Below, piece after piece: positions 37,701 to 44,689 of a stretch of 64,000 bases of DNA (within the stretch, counting starts at the first letter, position 1; each line of letters starts with the position of its first letter). The translations under genes and the position numbers were made by a program. Origin of the DNA: Puniceicoccales bacterium (GTDB lineage: Bacteria > Verrucomicrobiota > Verrucomicrobiia > Opitutales > UBA953); the NCBI GenBank assembly GCA_031256995.1, contig JAIRPL010000037.1, positions 1 to 64,000 on the forward strand, given 5' to 3'. Below the pieces are notes generated by a model that saw nothing but the letters and a program-made list of their open reading frames with translations, had not been told where the DNA came from and searched no databases.

Positions 37701-38219
37701 GGTGCTACGTGTGATGGCGTCGATGGCACCCGTGCCACCACCGCTGGCAGTGCCGTGATTGTTATTGAAAATCAGATCGCCACTGCGAATTTCGAAACCC
37801 TCGGGGGAAGTTTGAACGATATCACCAAGGATGCTGACCAAGTTGCCAGCGATGGTCGCCGCACTGCTTGCCGATGGATTGGAGAATGTGAGCGTTGATC
37901 CGCTGCCAAGCTCGATTTTCCCGAGATAGCCTACCGCGATTCTGTTCGTTCCATCTGTATTTCCAAATGTGATGGCCGCCCCGGAATCGATCCTAAGGGC
38001 AGGAGCGTGTTCAATCGTTGTCCCGTGGAAAATTATTTCACTGAGTTTTGGCCGTTCGCTACCAATTGTGAGGTCCAAGGAGTTCGTCCCCACAGTGCCG
38101 TTGGCTTGAATGGATAAAACATCGTAATCGCTTAGTGTCACACTTGCCCCGAGGGCTTTATTTGCGTTAAAAACGAGAAAGATTCCAGCTGCGACAAGAA
38201 GCGCTACCCCCCCCCCCAC
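34695..38219 (-). CDS. PEP-CTERM protein with Pmp-like GGAI repeats; start disrupted by a poly-G tract
   Basis: As read here, a GTG start inside a G-run gives 1174 residues. Hydrophobic VALLVAAGIFLVF is followed by a cleavage-like KALGAS. Residues about 100-400 carry six or seven repeats resembling chlamydial Pmp units (GNSAGIGGAI, NYAAEYGGAI, NNQAGLAGGAI). A W/GD module (around 36115-35860) matches two in the giant autotransporter, and a KTGTGTLTLAANQAYAG repeat follows. The C-terminus has the PEP-CTERM signal FVPEPSTYALCGALATLALA plus RPRKR, for exosortase-type processing. The natural start appears to be the ATG at 38302, with a basic leader, but it reaches a stop at the tract; one more G (or two fewer) restores frame. 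The 5' half is less GC-rich than the 3' half. The product is probably surface-exposed; its function is unknown. Confidence 0.8.
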   Translation of the reverse strand: MGGGVALLVAAGIFLVFNANKALGASVTLSDYDVLSIQANGTVGTNSLDLTIGSERPKLSEIIFHGTTIEHAPALRIDSGAAITFGNTDGTNRIAVGYLGKIELGSGSTLTFSNPSASSAATIAGNLVSILGDIVQTSPEGFEIRSGDLIFNNNHGTASGGGTGAIDAITRSTRPLQISAGNISFTNNTSNSGSGAAIYANGTDANVVINASSLFSVVNNHAAQSGSPVNKSGGAFYLRTLTSAANGSIILLDVNAASILVSGNSAGIGGAIAIESALTTNTYGNIQLKLSTRSSSPQLGDQKMVIKENYAAEYGGAISLISPAPHATRNPWVYLESAGKMLITNNQAGLAGGAIYMNSSSHSLLSISPDDGGEISGNKAALTDGASMETGGAIHMEWKDEVNLYLGSGSKPGDVFRIQNNTVGTGTNQIQRAIYLKEDESSTSHDATIQICDLVDVATTIELYDGIKAVKSPSNTSGYKVYIGSYENGTFAQIGEHARAFIPGYTDVSGPGNTHKLSGGARYQTYDENSPTSFGSYVLCSGTNLAIEGTNNVLASGNLCFEQNSTLRFELGTGITPTPGGTVAMLRLEGGNKPHIGGPDSYVLPGANKIEIVGDVGFVGNYYLLDATALPDHSVATTGFLSTANLTINNNPVTPVGAATPPPPGGRNYVVGELRDHNPDAPDSKANKLYLHVETIWGNIENTWTGADGAGVWKSELSTQTAPNWSGNVTVDSGNTTPTNTFLHGDLVSFTSTAGTHDIAVDQGGVTVARMRVRDATFTFTGGEIRGSTSSSTYHTAATSTYAPLTDGMLYVENSATAIFQVPVDFHGATISNADAIFQGDTILRGDLQISGGAHVTLAAPLNITNGGALNIDSISSRLILADGGRLGTDDRQGVQVGGKSYVEFKRDTPYTYRGTISGDGNLYKTGTGTLTLAANQAYAGEFSIIGGTVVLANITQAATAVTVGENGTLAGTGQVSAGGGGATIDGKISPGTAYGRIGTLTFNATAGGDLILSSNAHLLIDISGNANDQILLAHGDIRINSDVTLATAIVLTGVGGKILKGDTHTILATTDGDLIADLSSLVGDISFVGKGTDADPDYKFRVEEFTSTQGGVTTRGLRLVTTYAIPFVPEPSTYALCGALATLALALLRPRKRQNHRQNGQGQQSRGCQNSRG
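38207..38217 (-). promoter_or_regulatory. 11-G homopolymer, putative phase-variation switch
   Basis: On the coding (minus) strand, eleven consecutive G follow CTCGGGT and precede TAGCGC. From the upstream ATG at 38302, the frame reads through 27 sense codons to CTC GGG, then TGG and three GGG codons, and hits TAG. With twelve or nine G the same frame enters VALLVAAGIF and continues for about 1170 codons. Slipped-strand change of the tract would therefore turn the gene on and off. A miscalled homopolymer length is the main alternative. A TTGACA box lies upstream at 38335-38340, without a clear -10 partner. Confidence 0.65.
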
Positions 38220-38302
38220 CCGAGAATTTTATACGAAACTCCGTGTTTGTGACGGATTTCTGTGTTATTTGCTGAGTTTTCGGGGAAGGTTCTTGAATTC
38301 AT

Positions 38303-38958
38303 GGCATACCCCGAAAAAATAAGAACTTAATACGTGTCAAGGGCCTTTTCACATTTTTTACATTTTTTTTTGGAGTGCCCCATTTTCCACGGTTTGCCGC
38401 CGCTGCCGCCGCCACCTGTGCTGCCGCCTGCCGCCACCTGCCGCCGCCGCACTGCCGTCGTAGCGCGGGTTTCCAAACCTGCTCCCCCGCCGCGCCCCCG
38501 CTTGGCTGCGGATCCGCCTGTCGCTGGGGCTATGCGCCCCTGCCGCGCCCCTGTCGCCGTCGCACTGCCGCCGTAGCGCGGGCTTCCAAGCCTGCTCTCA
38601 AGTCGCTTTTTGGGAGAGGGGACAGGCCAACGAAAAGCGGCTGGATCTGGTTCCCCCCTTGGCCGCCCCTTTTTTGCGTTGGGGTGGGGCAGGCTTCAAG
38701 GAAGCAGGTTTGGAAACCCGCGCTACTGTGTCGTGCCACCGTGCTGCGCGTTATGGGCCTGCGGTGCGGCGGCAGAGGGCAGGGTCGCAATACGCGAAGT
38801 GCCTTGGAGTGCGGCCGGCGAGCAGGTTTGGAAACCCGCGCTACTGTGCTGTGCTACCGTGCTGCGCCACTGTGGCTGCGGCGCCGTGCTCGCGCTACTG
38901 TGCTGTTCTACCACGCTTGCGCTGCTGTGGCTTGTGCGGCGCTGTGCCGCGCGGGGTG
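38303..38958. other. gene-free repeat region between PEP-CTERM gene and helicase
   Basis: No gene is recognised. Besides dispersed repeat copy C (38571-38726), single ends of the same repeat occur at 38456-38482 and, inverted, at about 38820-38844. The rest consists of short GCCGCC- and GTGCTG-type low-complexity repeats. The promoter of the PEP-CTERM gene must lie at the left edge, where the DNA turns AT-richer. Confidence 0.55.
38571..38726 (+). repeat. dispersed repeat with inverted ends, copy C
   Basis: A 156-base copy in the same orientation as copy A. Its left end is TAGCGCGGGCTTCCAAGCCT; then come CTCAAGTCGCTTTTTGGGAG, CCAACGAAAAGCGG, TTGGCCGCCCCTTTTTTGCG, GGGGCAGGCTTCAAGG and the right end AGCAGGTTTGGAAACCCGCG. 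It is about 20 bases shorter than copy A within its interior. Confidence 0.75.
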
Positions 38959-41900
38959 TCAGGCGTTGGTGCGGGTGGAGGCGATTGCGGCGAGTAGTTT
39001 TGCGAAGGTGCCGTCGGGGTCGGCGAACCAGTCCGGGGACCAGACGCGGTGGAGGTTCCAGCCGAGGCCGTTCAGGACGATGGCGCGTAATTTGTCGCGG
39101 TCGCGCGCGGTGGCGGCGTCGAGGTAATGGCGGCCGTCGCATTCGACGCCGAGGATGTGTTTTTCGGGATGCGCCGGGTCGGCCACGGCGAGGTCGATGC
39201 GGTAGGAGGAGGCCCCGGCGTTTTCGGTGACGAGGAATCCCGCCTCGCGGATGCGCGCGGCGAGATAGGCGGTGAAGGATGGGTGGGCGGTGCCGGGGGA
39301 GGTTTTTCCGGCGATGGATCCGGTGCCCGCTGGTTGGACTGGGGCTTGAAGCGGAAGCCGTCCGCAGGAGGTTTTTTCGGCGATGGGTCCGGCGTCCGCG
39401 GGCGCGTTGAGGCGGGCGGAGGACCCTGCCTGGGCGTGGGCGAGGAAATTGCGGAGATCGTGGACGCCGCGCGCGCGGGTGGTGGTGAGGGCGGCGTCCA
39501 GGTCATCGCCGGTGATGCTGCTGAAGACGTGGATCTCGTGCTTGGCGCGGGTGATGGCGACGTTGAGGCGGCGCTCGCCGCCCTCGCGGTTGAGGGGGCC
39601 GAAGTTTGTGGTGACACGCGGCGCGGTGGTGGCGCCGCCGGGGGCGGAGGCGTTGCGGGTTGCGGCGCGGGGGCGCTTTTCGTCGTAAAGCCCGTAGCCG
39701 ATGGAAAACAGGATGACGTCGCGTTCGTCCCCCTGGACGTTTTCGAGATTTTTGACGAAGACAGGCTCGCCCTCGACCGGGGGGCTGGCCCCGAAGTGCC
39801 GCTCCAAGGCCGGGTTGGCGCGCAGGGCCTCGTCGAGCAGGTTTTCGACCAGCCGTTGCTGGGCGAGGCTGAAGGTCACGATGCCGTAGGAGCGCGCCGG
39901 GCCGGAGGTGTCGGAGAGGCGCTGGGTGAGGAATGCGACGAGCCGGGCGGCCTCGACGCGGTTTGTGCGCGTGGCGGATTTGTCATAGCGGGCCTCGGGC
40001 AGGTGGTGGAGGCGGATTCCGCCCGCCGCCGGCGAGGTGTCGGCGGAGGGGAATGTGAGCAGGGTGTTGCCGTAATAGCGCTGGTTGCTGAAGGCGATGA
40101 GGCTTTCGTGGCGGCTGCGGTAGTGCCATGCGAGGCGGCGCGAGGGAAGGCCGGAGGCGGAGAGTTCGTCGAGGATGCTTTCGAGGTCCTCGGTACCGCC
40201 GGCTTCATCCTCGTCATCCGCGTCGTCGTCGGGGGCGGCGGTGGCGCTGTTGAAGAAGGAGGTTGGCGGGAGCTGCCTGGGGTCCCCGACGATGATTGCC
40301 TGCCTGCCGCGCGCGATGGCGCCGATGGCGTCCCAAACCGGGATTTGGGAGGCCTCGTCAAAGATCACGATGTCGAATTGGCGGTGGGAAGGCTCCAGGT
40401 ATTGGGCGATGGACAGGGGCGACATCAGCACGCACGGTTTGAGGGCGGCGAGCAGGTTCGGGGTTTTCGCGAGGAGCTGCCGGACGGGGATGTGGCGGAT
40501 TTTTTTCGCAAGCTCGCGGTTGAGCAGCGCGCGCTCGGCCTTGAGGGCGGCATCAGCGCCGTCTCCGGCACAGGCTGCCGCGGCGCTGGCGGCGAGTTTC
40601 GCGTGAATGAACTCCCTGGCGAGCCGCTCCAGCTGCGAGTCAAGCTCGCGGAAACGGCGCACCTGCCCGTCGTGCTCGCCCCCGAGGAAGGCGCGCAGGG
40701 GCGGGGAGGCGTCGAGCAGGGCGGTGAGCAGTTGACGGTGAAAGGCATCCTCGAGGAGGGCGGGGATCTCGCCGGCGGGGGTCCCGAGTTTTTCCACGCG
40801 GGAGACGAGGGGTTGCAGGCCCGCGGCGATCGCCGCCGCGCGGATTTTCTGCCATGCGCACCATTCGCGGATTTTCGGCCACGCGGCGGAAAGCCCGGCG
40901 GCAAAGCTCCGGGCGGCGGCCGGCATCGCGGCGAATGTGGAGAGCGCGTCGGGGCGCAGGCAGGCGGCCCCGGCGAAGGCCTTGAGTGACTCGAGGTGGC
41001 TGGACGCCGCGTCCCGGTGGGCGGCAAGGAGCGGCTTTATGGCGGCCCTGGCGGCGGGTGTGGCGAGCGCGTTGGCGAGCGCGGGGCGCCAGGCTTTTCC
41101 GGGGTGCGCCGCATGGTCGGGCGCGGGGGCGGCCGCGGCCTCGAGGGTGTCCAGCGTGGAGTGCAGTTGCGCGCCCCAGGCGATGGCCCGTTCGATGTCC
41201 GGGAGGGAAGGCTCGGCGGAGTTCCACAGGCCGCCGAGCAGGGCCGCCGTGCGTGAATTGGCACGCAGCGCCTGCTTGATTTTTTCGATGCGCACGGCCG
41301 CCTCGATGGCGAGTGACGTTTCCTTGGCGGAGGGGGTCGTGTTCATGGAAGGGAGGCGCGCGGCACGGAGCCTGCGGCGGAATTTCCATGAATGGAAGAG
41401 GCGGGCGCCCACCCATCTGGCGCGCACGGATTCCCACTCGGAGGAGAGGGCTTCCGGGCCGGGGTCTGCGAGTTTCGCCTCGTCAAACGCGAGGGAGCGC
41501 AGCCGTGCGCGGAGGGTGTCGCGCTCGGCCGCGAGGGCGCCGGCGGCTTCCAGGCATGCCGCGGTGCTGGCCCACGGCTCCATGAAGAAGGCCGGGCCGG
41601 CGGGCACGGCGTTTTCCAGGAGGGCGTCGAGTCCGATGAACGCGACGGCCTCGCGCGAGAGGGCCGGGGGCTGGCCGGGCGTTTTCGCGCCGTCAACCGC
41701 CCGGGGCGTTTCCGTGCCCGGAGGGGTGCCGGAGGCGTCGGGGAATGGGTGTCCGAGGGCGTTGCGAAGGGAGCTTGTGGCCGCGAGCAGGGCATCGGCG
41801 GCGTTGGCGAGGGCGTTGGCGAGCGGCAGTGTGGCCTCGGCCCACAGCGGGGAGTAATCATCGCAGGCGAGCGGGGTGAGCGGATGGCCGGGGAGTGGCG

Positions 41901-44616
41901 CGATGCGCGCGACGGTCTCGGCGATGCGCTGCGCGAGCGAGCGGGCGGCGGCCAGCTGCGCGGATGACACCCCGGCCGGGCGCGCCCATTCCGGCGAGTC
42001 CAGCCGTGGCGCGCGGGCTGTCTCCGCGGTGCGCGGGAGCACGTGGTCGAAGCAGGCGTGCGCGGAGATGCCGCATGGGGCCGGGTTGTGGAGGGCGCGC
42101 ACGTAGGCGTTCAGGCCGTCGCGCTCGCGCTGGAGGCTTTCGGCGCAGCGGCGCCATTCGCCCGGGGCGGTGTCCTTCCCGGCAGTCGCGACGTTGATGG
42201 CCTCCCTGAGCTGGGCCAGCACCTCGCTTTTCCCGGATTTGTTTGAGTGGAGCTCCAGGCAGAACGGGGCGAGGTTGTCCTCCCGGAGGCGGCGGTGCAC
42301 GACGTCGAGGGCGGCGCGTTTCTCGGCCACAAAGAGGACCCGTTTTCCCTCCGCGAGGCAGTGGGCGATGATGTTGGTGATTGTCTGTGATTTCCCGGTT
42401 CCCGGCGGCCCCTCGAGCACGAAGTCGTGCCCGGCGGCCGCGGCCATGACGGCGGCGAGCTGGGAGGAGTCGGCGCTGCGCGGGCAGATCGTCGCGGCGG
42501 CCGAGAATTCGTCATCCAACCGCGCGGCGGTGACCGGGACCGGCGCTGGAGGTTTCGCGGGGGCGTCCGTTTGCCCGTGCTCGAGGAGGGTTGAGACGAC
42601 GCGGTTTTTGCGCAGGTCGTCGAGGCGGTCGGAGAGGTCTTTCCAGAGGAGATGTTTTGTGAATGAGAACTGGCCGAGCCAGAGCTCGTCGCGCACCTCC
42701 CAGCCCTTGAGCGGGAGGACGGCGTCGCGGAAGGCCTTGAGCACGGCCTGGATGTCCACGCCGCTGTCGTCCTCCGGGAGCGGGTCGATGCCGGGGATCT
42801 CCTTTTGGAACTCCTGCCGGAGCATTTCGAGGAGCGTGGAATTGACGCGCGTCTCCTCGTCGAGCCGGCGCAGCGTGAAGCCGTCGAGCGCGGATTTGCG
42901 GCGCAGCTCGACGGGGATGAGCAGGAGCGGGGCGCGCAGGGAGCGCTCGGCGTGCGCGGTTTCGCGCCACTCGAGGATGCCGGCGGCGGCGAACAGGGTG
43001 TTGGCGCCATTCTCCTCCAGGGAGAGGCGGGCGGAGCGGAAGAGGGCGGTCAGGCCGGCGCGGTGCGCTGCGTCGTCGAACGTGGTGTGCAGGCGGCGGT
43101 GTTTTTCGAGGCTTTCGCGCAGGTGCGCCGCAAGGGCGCTCTCGCGCTCGGCGGCCGGGATGGCGGCGGTTCGCGGGTCTTTCTCGTCGAAAAGCCTGGG
43201 GCGTGGCAGCAGGGCCAGCTCCTTGCCGGCCGCGAGCAGGTCCTCGACGCGCGCGGAATTTTCCACGAGCAGGCGCGGCGTGGTCTTGGTTTCCCGGAAG
43301 TTCAGCAGGCGGTTGCGCAGGGAGAGGTCGAGCAGGCGCGACTTCCATTGGGCGACCCTGGCTGGCGCGGGCGGAGACGCTGGCGTGGCGGCCTGGGGCG
43401 GCGGGGTGGGGAGGCCGGGTGGCGGCGGGGGCGTGTCCGGATCCGCGGGCCGGGGTGTGCCAACGCCGGAGGGCGGCGGGGCGGAAAAGGGCGGGGTGCC
43501 CGGCGGCGGCTTTGGCCCGCCCTGGCCGGGGACGGAGGATGGCAGGGGGCGGATGCGGGCGAGCCGGGCGCCGTGGATGTCGAGCGCGAGGCGGAATGGG
43601 ATCTCTGTCTCGAGGTTGGGGCGGGCGGCGAGTTCGGCCTCCGCGAGCGTGGCGGGGGTGTCGCGGGTGAGGGTTGTGCATTCAAAGACGGCGAGCAGGC
43701 CCGCCTCGGCGAGTTTCCGGATCTGGCGCAGGTCGTCGGAGACGGGGTCTGGAAGGGCGGTCTCCTCGAGCCAGACGGCGGCATAGGCGTGCCCCTCGTG
43801 GATGAGCACGAGCGGGCGCAGGCCGGCCTGCTCAAGGCAGGCGGCGGCGAACAGGGCGAGGTCCAGGCAGGTGGCCAGGCGGGTGGCGGTGATCCCGGAG
43901 GGGAAGCGGATTTTTTGCCCGGTGTCCTCGAAGCTGGCCGGCGGGCAGACGTAGCGGATGCGCAGGGAGGCCAGCGCGGCGAAGATGGCGGCTGTTTGCG
44001 CGCGGACCCGGGAGCGGCTTTTCTCCTGGTAGCCGTTGAGGGCGGCCCGGCCGGTGCTTTCGCCGAGAATGCCGGCGGCGTTGGAGAGCACGGATTCGAC
44101 GGCGGGGTCGTTGGGCAGGACGAAGGCGGCGAGGATCTCGGGCAGCGCGGCGAGGCCGCACCATTCGTTTGGGGCGAGGAGGGCGACATCGTGCGCGGCA
44201 ACGGCCAGCGGCGGCCCTGACGGGGCGGGCAAGGCAGGCTCCCTTGCGCCATCGGCGTCCGGGTGGGGCATGGGGCCGTCTAGCGGGAGGGGTTGTTCGT
44301 GGAGTGTGAGCGTGAGCCGCCCGCGGACGCGTTCGTTGAGCGAGGCGAGGAATGACGGATTGAAGCGCAATGGCAGCGGCGAGGCGGTCCAGACGGCGTG
44401 TGGCGCGAGTTCCTCGATGCGGAATTCGGCGGGTTCGACAAAGGGTGGCTCGGAGTTCGCGCGCAGGAGGAGGTTGCGCCGCGGGGTTCCGTCGTTTTGC
44501 AACCGCGCCTCCTTTATGACGGGGATGTTGTTTTGCTGGAATGCATGGTTGAGTGTGCTGTCGCACACGAAATGGAGCGCCGGGGCGCCCGCGCTGCCTG
44601 CCGTGTTGGTGTTCAT
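38959..44616 (-). CDS. DUF4011-helicase with C-terminal Vsr-like nuclease (Hhe-type antiphage candidate)
   Basis: A 1885-residue cytoplasmic protein. Residues 1-380 contain a transglutaminase-like region, then a Pro-rich linker (about 365-420). DUF4011 begins at about residue 424 with WKSRLLDLSLRNRLLNFR. A superfamily 1 helicase follows: Walker A EGPPGTGKSQTITN near 735, Walker B IVIFDEASQI near 1417, GDPRQLPPTSFF, NVQGDERDVILFSIG and LNVAITRAKHEIHVF. The last 100 residues (RIDLAVAD, GVECDGRHYLDAATARDRDK, LGWNLHRVWSPDW) are a Vsr/MTES_1575-type endonuclease. The same order defines the single-gene Hhe antiphage systems found by defence-island screening. The start is the ATG at 44616. Repeats flank its 3' side. 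Defence function is inferred from architecture. Confidence 0.88.
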   Translation of the reverse strand: MNTNTAGSAGAPALHFVCDSTLNHAFQQNNIPVIKEARLQNDGTPRRNLLLRANSEPPFVEPAEFRIEELAPHAVWTASPLPLRFNPSFLASLNERVRGRLTLTLHEQPLPLDGPMPHPDADGAREPALPAPSGPPLAVAAHDVALLAPNEWCGLAALPEILAAFVLPNDPAVESVLSNAAGILGESTGRAALNGYQEKSRSRVRAQTAAIFAALASLRIRYVCPPASFEDTGQKIRFPSGITATRLATCLDLALFAAACLEQAGLRPLVLIHEGHAYAAVWLEETALPDPVSDDLRQIRKLAEAGLLAVFECTTLTRDTPATLAEAELAARPNLETEIPFRLALDIHGARLARIRPLPSSVPGQGGPKPPPGTPPFSAPPPSGVGTPRPADPDTPPPPPGLPTPPPQAATPASPPAPARVAQWKSRLLDLSLRNRLLNFRETKTTPRLLVENSARVEDLLAAGKELALLPRPRLFDEKDPRTAAIPAAERESALAAHLRESLEKHRRLHTTFDDAAHRAGLTALFRSARLSLEENGANTLFAAAGILEWRETAHAERSLRAPLLLIPVELRRKSALDGFTLRRLDEETRVNSTLLEMLRQEFQKEIPGIDPLPEDDSGVDIQAVLKAFRDAVLPLKGWEVRDELWLGQFSFTKHLLWKDLSDRLDDLRKNRVVSTLLEHGQTDAPAKPPAPVPVTAARLDDEFSAAATICPRSADSSQLAAVMAAAAGHDFVLEGPPGTGKSQTITNIIAHCLAEGKRVLFVAEKRAALDVVHRRLREDNLAPFCLELHSNKSGKSEVLAQLREAINVATAGKDTAPGEWRRCAESLQRERDGLNAYVRALHNPAPCGISAHACFDHVLPRTAETARAPRLDSPEWARPAGVSSAQLAAARSLAQRIAETVARIAPLPGHPLTPLACDDYSPLWAEATLPLANALANAADALLAATSSLRNALGHPFPDASGTPPGTETPRAVDGAKTPGQPPALSREAVAFIGLDALLENAVPAGPAFFMEPWASTAACLEAAGALAAERDTLRARLRSLAFDEAKLADPGPEALSSEWESVRARWVGARLFHSWKFRRRLRAARLPSMNTTPSAKETSLAIEAAVRIEKIKQALRANSRTAALLGGLWNSAEPSLPDIERAIAWGAQLHSTLDTLEAAAAPAPDHAAHPGKAWRPALANALATPAARAAIKPLLAAHRDAASSHLESLKAFAGAACLRPDALSTFAAMPAAARSFAAGLSAAWPKIREWCAWQKIRAAAIAAGLQPLVSRVEKLGTPAGEIPALLEDAFHRQLLTALLDASPPLRAFLGGEHDGQVRRFRELDSQLERLAREFIHAKLAASAAAACAGDGADAALKAERALLNRELAKKIRHIPVRQLLAKTPNLLAALKPCVLMSPLSIAQYLEPSHRQFDIVIFDEASQIPVWDAIGAIARGRQAIIVGDPRQLPPTSFFNSATAAPDDDADDEDEAGGTEDLESILDELSASGLPSRRLAWHYRSRHESLIAFSNQRYYGNTLLTFPSADTSPAAGGIRLHHLPEARYDKSATRTNRVEAARLVAFLTQRLSDTSGPARSYGIVTFSLAQQRLVENLLDEALRANPALERHFGASPPVEGEPVFVKNLENVQGDERDVILFSIGYGLYDEKRPRAATRNASAPGGATTAPRVTTNFGPLNREGGERRLNVAITRAKHEIHVFSSITGDDLDAALTTTRARGVHDLRNFLAHAQAGSSARLNAPADAGPIAEKTSCGRLPLQAPVQPAGTGSIAGKTSPGTAHPSFTAYLAARIREAGFLVTENAGASSYRIDLAVADPAHPEKHILGVECDGRHYLDAATARDRDKLRAIVLNGLGWNLHRVWSPDWFADPDGTFAKLLAAIASTRTNA

Positions 44617-44689
44617 GCGCGGCCATGCTGCCGCCGTTTTTCACGCGGCACAATTGTTCTGTGAGCGGGGGGCGGGAGGGGGGGCGGGG

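Noticed and set aside
38335-38340. Complete sigma-70 promoter for the PEP-CTERM gene
   Set aside because: TTGACA is perfect, but no acceptable -10 box lies 16-18 bases downstream, so I did not annotate a promoter.
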